DNA from: Deltaproteobacteria bacterium | GTDB taxonomy: Bacteria; Myxococcota; UBA796; SXON01 | Length of the DNA: 10,441 nt | NCBI GenBank assembly: GCA_947483545.1 | Contig: CANKNP010000182.1 | Span: 1 to 10,441, forward strand | Direction of reading: 5' to 3' | In this document: positions 1-7,278 of the stretch, piece by piece | Layout of the letters: the number at the start of each line of letters is the position of its first letter | How positions within the stretch are numbered: position 1 is the first letter of the stretch | Notes under the pieces: generated by a model | Database searches by the model: none | What the model was told of the DNA's origin: nothing | Seen by the model: only the letters and a program-made list of their open reading frames with translations | Program-made: the position numbers and the translations under genes

Positions 1-666
1 GACCCCGGCCAGACTCAACGCATGGCCATCCAACGTACACTCCACAGCCCCTTTGCGGGTCACCCGCCCGTCGGACCAACCCACCCAAGGTTGTCCATCG
101 ATCACGGAGATCGCGCTGACGCTGGCGCCTTCGCCCTCGGCCAACGAAAAATGCTCCCCACCGTCTTTGGAAAACCAGAGCCCGCCCCCCAGGGTGCCCA
201 CCCATACGTCCTTGCCGTTCGCGTCCAGTTGCCAGGGGTCCTGGTCCAGCACCCGGGTGCGGGTGCCGTCCTCTGTGAGCCGCCACACGCCCTTTTCCTG
301 GCCGCGGACGGCCAACAGCACGACGCCCTTCGACGGGCTCTCCAAGTCCACCACTGCACCCTCGGGCTGCGTCCCCACCAGCGCCGCCTGATCGGTCACC
401 CGCCATACGCCAAATCGCGAGGTCGCCCAGGTCGCGTCGGTACCCGGCTCGGCCGCGAGATGCTTGACCGCCGTCGGAAAACGAGCATCCCGGTGCCAGC
501 GTTTGGCCCCCACATCGGCGGACAACACCCCGGCGCGGGTCACGGCGAGGATCGAGGATCGGCCTACTGCCACGTCGATCACATGGCCGCGCTCCGGCCC
601 CGCTTCGGTCCAGCCGGGGAGGGGACCCGCGTTCGTCCCGAAGGTGCTCCAAAATAATATCCACAT
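1..666 (-). CDS. Beta-propeller (Ycf48/sialidase-like) protein, 3' end outside window
   Basis: The reading frame is open from an ATG at 666 to the left edge (222 codons, no stop), so the C-terminus is missing. The protein is built of short repeated strands typical of a propeller: GVLSADVGAKRWHRD (about 46-60), GVWRVTD (86-92), GVWRLTEDG (126-134) and a clear blade DVWVGTLGGGLWFSKDGG (153-170). That blade ends in an Asp-box-like S-K-D-G-G-E-H-F (166-173), as in Ycf48, sialidase and BNR repeats. These folds are usually binding scaffolds; no catalytic residue is evident. The N-terminus (MWILFWS) is hydrophobic but lacks basic residues, so export is uncertain. It starts 4 nt after the stop of the upstream lipoprotein gene, which suggests translational coupling and a shared transcript; no Shine-Dalgarno is visible. 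A TTG one codon earlier is an alternative start. The fold is likely, the function unknown. Confidence 0.78.
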   Translation of the reverse strand, partial: MWILFWSTFGTNAGPLPGWTEAGPERGHVIDVAVGRSSILAVTRAGVLSADVGAKRWHRDARFPTAVKHLAAEPGTDATWATSRFGVWRVTDQAALVGTQPEGAVVDLESPSKGVVLLAVRGQEKGVWRLTEDGTRTRVLDQDPWQLDANGKDVWVGTLGGGLWFSKDGGEHFSLAEGEGASVSAISVIDGQPWVGWSDGRVTRKGAVECTLDGHALSLAGV

Positions 667-670
667 CAAA

Positions 671-1717
671 CTAGGGTACCGGTGCGGCGCAACGAAACCC
701 GATCGTGCCGTAAAAATCGTGGGTGTGGTACAGCGACGGGTTGTGCAGACCGCACCCTCCGCCATACCCGGCGTAGTAGGCGCAGCCTCGCTTGTCGGTG
801 AAATCTACGCCGTCCTCGCCCAGATCGGCGTCGATCCAGTAGCCTTCCCCGCCGTCCATCGGTGCGAGCAGCACCGGGTACCAACCCTTCTCCTGGCCAT
901 CGCCGTTGACGGTCAAAAACCCTTTCGCCGATCCCCCCCAGGTGACCTCGCTCGCGGTGACGTAAAGCCTGCCGTCCTGCGACGAAACGTTGCCGGGCAG
1001 TACGGAGAACACCTGGAGCAGGAGCCCGGTCAGCGTGCCTTCCGCGTACAATTCCCCCGCGCTCCCGACGGTCAGCGTGACGCCTGCCTTCGCCAGTCGG
1101 GACACGGCGAGGGCGGCGTCCACGGTCCGTGCGGGGTCCATCCACTCGTGCAGATTTCCGATCTGGTCGTAGACGCCAAACGCCGAGACGCACGCCGGGA
1201 GCGAGCCCGTGGGCTGGGTCTCCGTGTATTGGGGCTGGTTGTCTGCGTCCAAGGTTGCGCAGGCTGCGTCGTCCCATGTGTCGCCATACGGAAATTCGGT
1301 TCCGCCGTCGCCCACCGTGCCGTCCCCGGCGTCGGCCCACTCGTCCGAGGTCGCGAGGTGCTTGTAGCCGACGGCGTTCCCGTCGGCGTCAGTCATGGGG
1401 GTCGCCGCGCAGGCAGTTTTGGCATCGTCGAAGGTGATGTTCTCGGTGGGGAGCTGTCCGAGCGCCGAAACGGTGACGCCCGCTTCGACCAGCACCTCAA
1501 AGGCGTCGATGCAATAGGTGGGCGCGTCCGCGGGGACGGGCACCATCCCGCTGGGACAGGGTCCTTCCGGCGTACCCGAGTCCGAGTCGGTGTCGGTGTC
1601 CGTATCGGCGTCGGTGTCCGTGTCCGCGTCGGAATCGGCGGGCGCTGTATCGTCCACGGGTGTTTTGCCGGCGCAGGCGAACAGCGCTGGGAGGAGCAGG
1701 GTCTTCGGGAAGCGCAT
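671..1717 (-). CDS. Lipoprotein with diverged FGE-sulfatase (SUMF1-like) domain
   Basis: A 348-residue exported lipoprotein. The signal peptide (1-14) ends in lipobox LFAC with Cys15 as the acylation site; Ala follows, so outer-membrane sorting is plausible. Residues about 29-48 are an Asp/Thr/Ser linker, followed by an FGE/SUMF1-type C-type-lectin-like domain. Family landmarks are MVPVPADAPTYCIDAFEV (58-75, like the MV-IPGG-F-ID-YEV opening), FPYGDTW (142-148), DQIGNLHEWMD (184-194, the GNV-EW motif), TWGGS (259-263, at the place of RGGSW) and the closing GFRC (340-343). About 65 residues separate the NLHEW and GGS motifs, far more than usual, so an insertion is likely. The CxxxxC copper-binding pair of true FGE is not evident (Cys312 and Cys322 lie ten apart), so I infer a binding or structural role rather than formylglycine formation. 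The gene sits 27 nt after the kinase gene and 4 nt before the propeller gene. GAGGT lies 5 nt before the ATG. Confidence 0.86.
   Translation of the reverse strand: MRFPKTLLLPALFACAGKTPVDDTAPADSDADTDTDADTDTDTDSDSGTPEGPCPSGMVPVPADAPTYCIDAFEVLVEAGVTVSALGQLPTENITFDDAKTACAATPMTDADGNAVGYKHLATSDEWADAGDGTVGDGGTEFPYGDTWDDAACATLDADNQPQYTETQPTGSLPACVSAFGVYDQIGNLHEWMDPARTVDAALAVSRLAKAGVTLTVGSAGELYAEGTLTGLLLQVFSVLPGNVSSQDGRLYVTASEVTWGGSAKGFLTVNGDGQEKGWYPVLLAPMDGGEGYWIDADLGEDGVDFTDKRGCAYYAGYGGGCGLHNPSLYHTHDFYGTIGFRCAAPVP
1574..1633 (-). repeat. Low-complexity GAC/ACC-type codon repeat encoding the Asp/Thr linker
   Basis: A roughly hexameric imperfect tandem repeat (GTCGGT/GTCCGT on the plus strand) encodes alternating Asp-Thr/Ala/Ser at residues about 29-48 of the lipoprotein. 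It is a flexible acidic tether between the lipidated Cys15 and the folded domain. Such repeats can change length by slippage. Similar Asp/Thr tethers are familiar from myxobacterial surface lipoproteins. Confidence 0.85.
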
Positions 1718-1722
1718 GGGAG

Positions 1723-1727
1723 ACCTC
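1723..1727 (-). promoter_or_regulatory. Shine-Dalgarno site of the FGE-like lipoprotein gene
   Basis: The minus strand reads GAGGT five bases before the ATG at 1717. It lies inside the 27-nt gap after the kinase gene stop and supports this start, while the short gap supports co-transcription. Confidence 0.55.
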
Positions 1728-1744
1728 GAAGGCCCCCGCGTAAC

Positions 1745-3433
1745 TCACCCTCCCATGAAAAACCGCACGACGGCCATCAAGCGGCGGCTCCATTCGCGGG
1801 GGTGGAAGCGCGTTGCGAAGAGCCAGTGCGCCACGAGGCCCGCGAACATGCCTAGCGCGACGATGCTCACGCCGGCCCCGGCGATGGCTAGCAGCGGGAT
1901 GCCCCACGGCTGCGGGCTCCAGGGAGCGATCAAGATCGCGCCCGACACGCCCAGCGCCAGCGCGCAGATCGCGAGGGAAACGCGGATCGCGGCGTGCCGG
2001 ATCTCGATGCGCAGCTCCTCAGACTCGGGATCCCGGCTGGTGATGGAGATGCGCCCCTTTTCGAGATCGACGAGGAGCTGATTGGTCTGGGTCGGCAGGT
2101 CGCGAAACGCGGTCTGGGCCTGCTGCATCAGGCGGAGCGCGTCGGCCGAGAGCCGTTCGGGACCCAGGCGGGTCTGCAAGAGCTTGGCGGCGAGCGGGCG
2201 CACCTCCTCGATGATGTCCACATCGGGCAAAAGCCGCCGGGCGATCCCATCGACGATGCTCGTTGCCCGTGCAATGACCGCAAACTCCCTGGGCAGTTGA
2301 ATCCGGTAGTGGCTCGCCACCTGGATGAATTCGGCGAGAGACCGATTTTCACTCAGCCGCGCCAGGCTCGCGCCCTCGTACTTGGACATGAGCCGCTGGA
2401 TCTCGCCGCGGAACGCCTTCAGATCCACGCGCTCGTTGGTCGCCCCGGCCCGGTAGATCGCCAGAGCAACGGTCTCCGCGTCCCGGAAAACCAGCCCGGT
2501 GAACACCGAGGTCATCACGTCCTGCATCTCGCCGGTCAGGTGTCCGGTCAGGCCAAAATCCAGGAAACAGAGCTCCCCGCCCGGCAGGACCAGCAGGTTT
2601 CCAGGGTGTGGGTCCCCGTGAAAAAACCCGTGCTCAAAAAGCTGCAGGTACCAACTCTCAATCAGCCTCCGCATCGCGGCCCGACCCTCCTCCGACCCCG
2701 GCACCACGCGATTCAGCCGCTGGCCCTCCACCATCTCCATCACGATCACCCGGCGCGTTCCCCACTCCCGGTAAATCTCCGGTGCGTGTACCCCGGCGAC
2801 ATTTCGATGCTGCGCCCGAAAACGCTCACAGGCCCGCGCCTCCTGCAAGAAGTCAAGCTCGCTCTCCAGGGCGACCTGAAATTCCTGCACGATCTCGATT
2901 GGCGTATAGAGCCCGGGGAACTTGATCTGTCCGTCGATGACCTGCGCCAGCGTGTAGAGGATGTGCAGGTCCGAGCGCAGCGTACGTTCAATTCCCGGCC
3001 GCTGCACCTTCACAGCGACATTACGCCCGTCCAGCAACGTGGCGCGATGCACCTGCGCAATGCTCGCGCAGGCGATGGGCTCTTCATCGAACGACGAGAA
3101 GACCTCGTCCAGCGGGCGTAGCAGCTCGGCTTCGACCAGCCCCTTGATCAGGCTGAAGTCCACCCGGGGTGCGTTGTCCTGCAATTGCGCCAGCTCGTCG
3201 AGCACATCCGGCGGCAGGATGTCCGGGCGCACCGACAACACCTGTCCGAGCTTGATGAACGTGGGACCCAGGTCGGCCAGCGCCAGCCGCACGCGCATCG
3301 CCATGGGCGTGTCGGAGTGCTTGTTCTTGGTGGCCACGCCCACGAGGCGGCCCAGCTCCCCGAACCCGTGGGAGGCCAGCACCAGGGCGACCTCGGTGAT
3401 GCGGGGCAGATCCTGGACGGAGATAGGCGGCAC
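1745..3433 (-). CDS. ABC1/UbiB/AarF (COQ8-like) atypical kinase-ATPase, membrane anchored
   Basis: A 562-residue protein with all the UbiB-family hallmarks. These are the KxGQ motif K61-L-G-Q64 followed by VLSVRPDILP, an Ala-rich-loop equivalent ACASIAQVH (121-129), the lysine of VAVKVQRP (Lys142), ELD (192-194, the ExD motif), the catalytic loop HGDPHPGN (272-279) and metal-binding DFG (292-294). Two membrane helices near the C-terminus (roughly 477-498 and 506-535) anchor it to the inner membrane, as in bacterial UbiB. The family supports ubiquinone/isoprenoid lipid biosynthesis or trafficking by ATPase activity rather than ordinary protein phosphorylation. Here no ubiquinone gene is adjacent, and paralogues are common in related genomes, so I do not assign ubiB. 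The start is GTG at 3433; an in-frame TAG at 3443-3445 rules out any longer form and no Shine-Dalgarno is visible. It leads the three-gene minus-strand run and diverges from the ABC importer. Confidence 0.95.
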   Translation of the reverse strand: MPPISVQDLPRITEVALVLASHGFGELGRLVGVATKNKHSDTPMAMRVRLALADLGPTFIKLGQVLSVRPDILPPDVLDELAQLQDNAPRVDFSLIKGLVEAELLRPLDEVFSSFDEEPIACASIAQVHRATLLDGRNVAVKVQRPGIERTLRSDLHILYTLAQVIDGQIKFPGLYTPIEIVQEFQVALESELDFLQEARACERFRAQHRNVAGVHAPEIYREWGTRRVIVMEMVEGQRLNRVVPGSEEGRAAMRRLIESWYLQLFEHGFFHGDPHPGNLLVLPGGELCFLDFGLTGHLTGEMQDVMTSVFTGLVFRDAETVALAIYRAGATNERVDLKAFRGEIQRLMSKYEGASLARLSENRSLAEFIQVASHYRIQLPREFAVIARATSIVDGIARRLLPDVDIIEEVRPLAAKLLQTRLGPERLSADALRLMQQAQTAFRDLPTQTNQLLVDLEKGRISITSRDPESEELRIEIRHAAIRVSLAICALALGVSGAILIAPWSPQPWGIPLLAIAGAGVSIVALGMFAGLVAHWLFATRFHPREWSRRLMAVVRFFMGG

Positions 3434-3480
3434 GCGGGCGTTCTATGCCGGCGCCCCCCCCGCCGCGATAAGCCTCGCCC
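3434..3480. promoter_or_regulatory. Short divergent intergenic region (kinase gene / ABC importer operon)
   Basis: Only 47 nt separate the GTG of the leftward kinase gene from the TTG of the rightward importer gene. Stops on both sides (TAG at 3443-3445 on the minus strand, TAA at 3469-3471 on the plus strand) fix both starts. Promoters for both directions must lie here or inside the opposing gene. A run of eight C (3453-3460) sits in the middle. No convincing -35/-10 pair is seen, so the assignment rests on layout. Confidence 0.35.
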
Positions 3481-5250
3481 TTGCCTCCCCCTTTCTCGCC
3501 CCCCCGCCCCGCCCTCCCCCTCGCCCTCTGCGGCGTCCTCGCGCTGTGCGTCGTCGGCTGCCCCGCGGAAGAGCCTGCGACCAAGCCCGGTAATCCCATC
3601 CGCGCGGCGCAAGAGGGCGGGCCGCTGCAACGGGACACCTTGGTCATCGCCACGACGCAGGACGCCAAGGACCTGCTGTACGTGGTGAGCCAGTCCGCGA
3701 CCGACGCGGCGATCATCGAGGCCACGAACTTCTACCCGATGGACGGGGATTTTGAGTGCAAGGTCAGCTACCAGCCCGAGCTGGCGGCCTCCTGGCAGTT
3801 CAGCGACGACGGCAAGGCGATCACCCTGCACCTGCGCAGCGACATCACCTGGGAGGATGGGCAGCCGGTCACCGCCGAGGACTACAAATTCACCTACGAT
3901 CTCGCCGCGGACCCCGCAGTCGCCTCGCCCCGGCTCGACGTTCTGGCCCACATGGTGCCCGACGCGCGGCCGAAGATCATCGATCCGCAGACCATCGAGT
4001 TTCAGTTCAAGGACGCTTACGATCGCACGACCATGCTCTCCCACGTCAGCCTGCCGCTGGCGCCGAAGCATGTGTTGGGTTCGCCCGGGCTCGACCGCGG
4101 CTCGCTGCGCGGACACGCGATCAACGCCACCGCGCCGCTGGCCAACGGGCCGTGGCGGGTCGCGACCTGGGAGAAGAACACCAAGCTGGTGCTGGAGCCC
4201 AACCCCAAGTTTTCGGGGCCCAAGTCGTACATCCCGAAGCTGAAACGGGTTGTCTTCAAGGTGATCCCGGAGTACGCGACGCGGCTCCTGGAGCTGGAGA
4301 CGGGGGGCGTCGATCTGATGGACCAGGTGTTGGTCGCGGACGCGGATCGGCTGGCTGCCGACCATCCTGAGATTCGACTGCATCGACGCGGATGGCGCTC
4401 GATGGAGAACGTGCTCTGGAACAGCGTAGACCCCGAGGACTACAAGGCCAAGAGCGGAAAAGGGGTCAGGCCCACCGATGTGAAGCCCAACCGCATCTTT
4501 GGGAACCGGGACGTGCGACGCGCGTTGGCCTCCGCCATCGACGTGGACAAGCTGATCAAGGACCTGCTCACCTCCCAAGCCACGGGGGAGGTGTACGGTC
4601 GCCCGGCGATCGGCACGATCACGCCCGCGCTGTGCGGGGCACACAACGACAACATCCAGCGGTTCGCGTTCGACCCCGAGGCGACCAAGACTGAGCTGGC
4701 GGGGCTCGGCTGGACCGACAGCAACGGGGACGGGTGGCTGGACAAGGACGGCCTGCCGATGCGGTTTACGCTGATGACCAACGCGGGAAACCAGCGCCGG
4801 GAGAAGGCCGCGGTGATCATCCAGGCCAATTTGAAGGCGGTCGGCATCGACATGCAGATCAACCAGCTGGAGACCAACACGTATTTCGAGCGGCTCCGCG
4901 CCCGGGACTACGATGCCGCCCTGTTTGGTCTGTCGGCAGGCCTCTCCGTAGACCCCGGCTCGATTTGGGGCCCCGACAGCGAGCTCAATTTCAGCAGTTA
5001 CGCGAACCCCCGCGTGGATGAGCTGATCGCGCGCGGCATGGCCGAGCCCGATTACGACAAAGCAAAGCCCCTTTGGCAGGAATTGCAGCAGATCATCTAC
5101 GACGACCAGCCCTACGCCTTCTTGTATTGGATGGACGAGATCGTGGCGGTCCATGGGCGGTTTCAGAACCCGGCCATCGACATCACCTCGCCGTATCGTA
5201 AGCTTTACCAGTGGTCCGTGCCGGTGGACAAGGTCAAATACCAGCAGTGA
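3481..5250 (+). CDS. ABC importer substrate-binding lipoprotein, family 5 (peptide/nickel/opine type)
   Basis: A 589-residue solute-binding protein that captures substrate in the periplasm and passes it to the two permeases encoded next. The signal sequence ends in lipobox VVGC (24-27), so it is lipid-anchored. Family-5 landmarks are LRSDITWEDGQPVTAEDYKF (about 117-136), NGPWRVATWEKN (about 222-233), the hinge-lobe segment NRDVRRALASAIDVDKLI (about 341-358), a GWTDSNGDGWLDKDG loop (about 411-425, a common family-5 feature) and the C-terminal WQELQQIIYDDQPYAFLYW. The start is TTG: a TAA lies four codons upstream (3469), and no ATG or GTG occurs before the lipobox, so any later start would lose the signal peptide. 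No clear Shine-Dalgarno is visible. It overlaps the next gene by 4 nt. Peptides are the likeliest ligand, but nickel, opine or sugar binding cannot be excluded from sequence alone. Confidence 0.95.
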   Translation: MPPPFSPPRPALPLALCGVLALCVVGCPAEEPATKPGNPIRAAQEGGPLQRDTLVIATTQDAKDLLYVVSQSATDAAIIEATNFYPMDGDFECKVSYQPELAASWQFSDDGKAITLHLRSDITWEDGQPVTAEDYKFTYDLAADPAVASPRLDVLAHMVPDARPKIIDPQTIEFQFKDAYDRTTMLSHVSLPLAPKHVLGSPGLDRGSLRGHAINATAPLANGPWRVATWEKNTKLVLEPNPKFSGPKSYIPKLKRVVFKVIPEYATRLLELETGGVDLMDQVLVADADRLAADHPEIRLHRRGWRSMENVLWNSVDPEDYKAKSGKGVRPTDVKPNRIFGNRDVRRALASAIDVDKLIKDLLTSQATGEVYGRPAIGTITPALCGAHNDNIQRFAFDPEATKTELAGLGWTDSNGDGWLDKDGLPMRFTLMTNAGNQRREKAAVIIQANLKAVGIDMQINQLETNTYFERLRARDYDAALFGLSAGLSVDPGSIWGPDSELNFSSYANPRVDELIARGMAEPDYDKAKPLWQELQQIIYDDQPYAFLYWMDEIVAVHGRFQNPAIDITSPYRKLYQWSVPVDKVKYQQ

Positions 5251-6215
5251 TCGGGGCCCTTTTGCGAAGGGTCGTGCTCGCGGTGCCCTTGATCTGGGCG
5301 GTGTTCACGCTGACCTTTCTGCTCCTGGAGCTGGCCCCGGGCGATTCCGCAAGCTCGCTGCTGGATCCAGAGCTCTCCGCGGCGGAGGTCGCGAACACCC
5401 GGGCGCGTTGGGGCCTGGATGAGCCCATCTTGCGGCGGTATCTTGCGCACCTCGCCGGCCTGGCCCGCGGCGATTTGGGCCAGAGCCTGCTTTTGGATCG
5501 TCCGGTTCGAGATCTGCTGGTGGAGGCCCTCCCCAACACCCTCCAACTTTCGATTTTCGCGCTGGTTTTCGGGCAGGGTTTGGGCATCGTCCTGGGGGGA
5601 TGGCAAGCGGCCCGTCACCAGACCCCGGGGGATCACCTCGTGTCGTTCACGACCTTGGTGGTCTACTCCCTCCCGGGCTTCTGGCTTGCGCTGGCGCTCC
5701 AGCTGTTGTTCTGTTTGACCTGGAACGTACTTCCCAGCTCTGGAATGACCGATCCCGTGCTCTACGACACGCTCTCCTGGCCCGCCCGCTTGGGCGACCG
5801 ACTGCAACATCTGATCCTACCCGGCCTGGTGTTGACCGCCGGAACAGCCGCCGGGGACGCCCGGTTCATGCGCGCCACGATGTTGGAGGTGCTGGACCAG
5901 GACTACATGCGGACCGCCCGCGCCAAGGGGCTCTCCGAACGCGCGGTGCTGTGGCGCCACGGCCTTCGCAACGCGATCGCGCCGATGTTCACATTGATGG
6001 GCATGAACTTGCCGGCGGCGTTCTCCGGGGCGGTGATCGTCGAGTGGGTGTTCGGGTGGCCGGGCATGGGCCGGCTGATGGTGACCGCCATTCAGGCGCA
6101 GGACACGCCGGTCGTGCTCGGTTGCTTTTCGCTGCTCACCGTCTGCGTGGTGATTGGCAATCTGCTTGGGGACCTGGCTTGTGCCTGGGCCGACCCCCGC
6201 GTTCGGTTCGCGTGA
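5247..6215 (+). CDS. ABC importer permease, DppB/OppB type
   Basis: A 322-residue inner-membrane permease. The N-terminus MIGALLRRVVLAVPLIWAVF carries a basic patch and the first membrane helix, as in DppB, followed by LLLELAPGD and the long periplasmic loop. The ATPase-coupling EAA loop is at about 221-246 (RTARAKGLSE, then LWRHGLRNAIAPM) and the family-typical FGWPGMGRLM follows. Length and helix order match DppB/OppB. The start is the GTG at 5247, inside GTGA: it overlaps the binding-protein stop (5248-5250) by 4 nt and gives the canonical N-terminus. A GTG 36 nt upstream would add 12 residues with no family match. The tight overlap implies coupled translation and equal stoichiometry with its neighbours. 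It pairs with the next gene to form the translocation pore. Confidence 0.94.
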   Translation: MIGALLRRVVLAVPLIWAVFTLTFLLLELAPGDSASSLLDPELSAAEVANTRARWGLDEPILRRYLAHLAGLARGDLGQSLLLDRPVRDLLVEALPNTLQLSIFALVFGQGLGIVLGGWQAARHQTPGDHLVSFTTLVVYSLPGFWLALALQLLFCLTWNVLPSSGMTDPVLYDTLSWPARLGDRLQHLILPGLVLTAGTAAGDARFMRATMLEVLDQDYMRTARAKGLSERAVLWRHGLRNAIAPMFTLMGMNLPAAFSGAVIVEWVFGWPGMGRLMVTAIQAQDTPVVLGCFSLLTVCVVIGNLLGDLACAWADPRVRFA

Positions 6216-7210
6216 CGGGCATCTGGCTCCCGTACGTGGCGCTCTTCGCCTGGGCGCTCTCGGGATTGTCGCGGTTGACGACCCTCCTGTACCCGCCGCC
6301 GGGGGCCACGGAGACGCGGGCGCACACGCTGCTCGCGCTGCTCGTCCTGGTCGGTGGCCTGACCGCGGCGGTGCGGCGCACGCCGTTTCCTTCGCCGACG
6401 TCCAACGCGGCTGCGGTGGGCCTTCACGGGCTCCTGCTCATCGGGCTGCTGGCCGCGCTCACGCCCCTGCTTACGCCCTTCGATCCCGTCCAGTTGGACG
6501 TCGGGCCGCACCTCGCGCCGCCCAGCCTCACCCATCCGCTGGGGACGGACGGGCTCGGCCGCGATGGGCTCGCTCGCTGCCTCTTTGGCGCGCGGATCTC
6601 GCTCACGGTGGGCGCGCTCACGGTGGGCCTCGCGATGACGCTCGGGGTCAGCCTGGGCGCAGTGGCGGGGTTTCGGGGAGGGTGGGTAGACGCTGGCGTG
6701 GTCTGGTTGACCGACCTGCTGCTCGCGATGCCGCGCTTGCTGCTCTTGATGGCGGTAGTCGGGGTGCTTCGGCCCCAAGGGGAGCAGCGGCTCGTCGTGA
6801 TGATCGGGGTCCTGGGGCTGACCGGCTGGATGGGGGTGGGGCGGGTCGTGCGCGCGCAGGTGCGATCGCTGCGGGAGCGGGAGTTCGTGTACGGGGCGAG
6901 GGCGAGCGGGGCGTCTGAGCGGCGGATTCTATGGGCGGAGATCCTGCCCAATGCGCTTGGGCCGGTGGTCACTTACGGGTGCCTGGGCATGGGCGGGGCG
7001 ATGCTGACCGAGGCCGCGTTGTCGTTCCTGGGGCTGGGCGTGCCCGCGCCGATGCCGACGTGGGGGGGATTGGTCAACGAAGGCCGAGAGACGCTCCGCT
7101 CCGCGCCGTGGGTGTCCCTGGCCCCGGGGATGTTCCTGACGGCGACGGTGGTGTCGGTCAACCTGCTGGGGGAGGGGTGGGGGGATCGGATCGCGGGAAG
7201 GTCAGGTTGA
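6212..7210 (+). CDS. ABC importer permease, DppC/OppC type, with extended N-terminus
   Basis: A 332-residue second permease of the importer. The signature HPLGTDGLGRDGLARCLFGA begins at residue 108, then comes RISLTVG, the EAA loop YGARASGASERRILW with LPNALGP (about 227-248), and the closing ALSFLGLGVPAPMPTWG. In typical DppC the LGTD-GRD motif lies some 40 residues earlier. Here the extra N-terminus carries two added hydrophobic segments (about 4-20 and 44-60) before the usual first helix (about 71-87), so eight rather than six helices are plausible. The start is the GTG at 6212, overlapping the upstream stop by 4 nt (GTGA). The frame is open further upstream to 5600, but that part lies antiparallel-free inside the DppB gene in another frame and is spurious. 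No DppD/DppF ATPase gene follows; ATPases must be supplied from elsewhere. A repeat element begins at the base after the stop. Confidence 0.93.
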   Translation: MTGIWLPYVALFAWALSGLSRLTTLLYPPPGATETRAHTLLALLVLVGGLTAAVRRTPFPSPTSNAAAVGLHGLLLIGLLAALTPLLTPFDPVQLDVGPHLAPPSLTHPLGTDGLGRDGLARCLFGARISLTVGALTVGLAMTLGVSLGAVAGFRGGWVDAGVVWLTDLLLAMPRLLLLMAVVGVLRPQGEQRLVVMIGVLGLTGWMGVGRVVRAQVRSLREREFVYGARASGASERRILWAEILPNALGPVVTYGCLGMGGAMLTEAALSFLGLGVPAPMPTWGGLVNEGRETLRSAPWVSLAPGMFLTATVVSVNLLGEGWGDRIAGRSG

Positions 7211-7278
7211 GGGCGGCTCACCGCCGTTCCTGCGCCGCCCACGCCGGCCGTGGAACGCCGCTGGAAATCGGCGCGGGC
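7211..7278 (+). repeat. Post-stop repeat element, copy A (downstream of the DppC-type gene)
   Basis: It starts on the first base after the TGA. It reads GGGCGGCTC (7211-7219), 26 variable bases, GGCCGTGGAACGCCGCT (7246-7262), 6 bases, then CGGCGCGGGC (7269-7278). Two more copies in the window share order, spacing and orientation relative to the preceding gene. GGCGG-CTCA-CCGCC (7212-7225) can form a 5-bp hairpin, and CGT-GGA-ACG a second. No U-tract follows, so it is not a classical intrinsic terminator. Confidence 0.75.

Noticed and set aside
666..1340. 224-codon minus-strand frame inside the FGE-like lipoprotein gene
   Set aside because: It is Arg-rich shadow sequence in another frame of a gene with signal peptide and domain landmarks.
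464..1855. 463-codon plus-strand open frame opposite the lipoprotein and propeller genes
   Set aside because: It runs across two well-supported minus-strand genes and their junction, and the translation has no motif.
1994..3121. 375-codon plus-strand open frame opposite the UbiB-family gene
   Set aside because: It is antisense to conserved kinase motifs; the composition is that of a frame shadow.
3148..5154. 668-codon open frame on the minus strand opposite the binding-protein gene
   Set aside because: It lies antisense to a gene with clear family motifs and has Arg/Val/Gly-rich content with no recognisable domain. Long antisense frames are expected in GC-rich coding DNA.
5600..6211. Upstream in-frame extension of the DppC-type permease
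   Set aside because: It lies inside the DppB-type gene in a different frame; the GTG at 6212 in a GTGA overlap gives the natural start.
7212..7225. Intrinsic terminator after the DppC-type gene
   Set aside because: A 5-bp GGCGG/CCGCC stem with a 4-nt loop exists but no U-tract follows; I treat it as part of the post-stop repeat.
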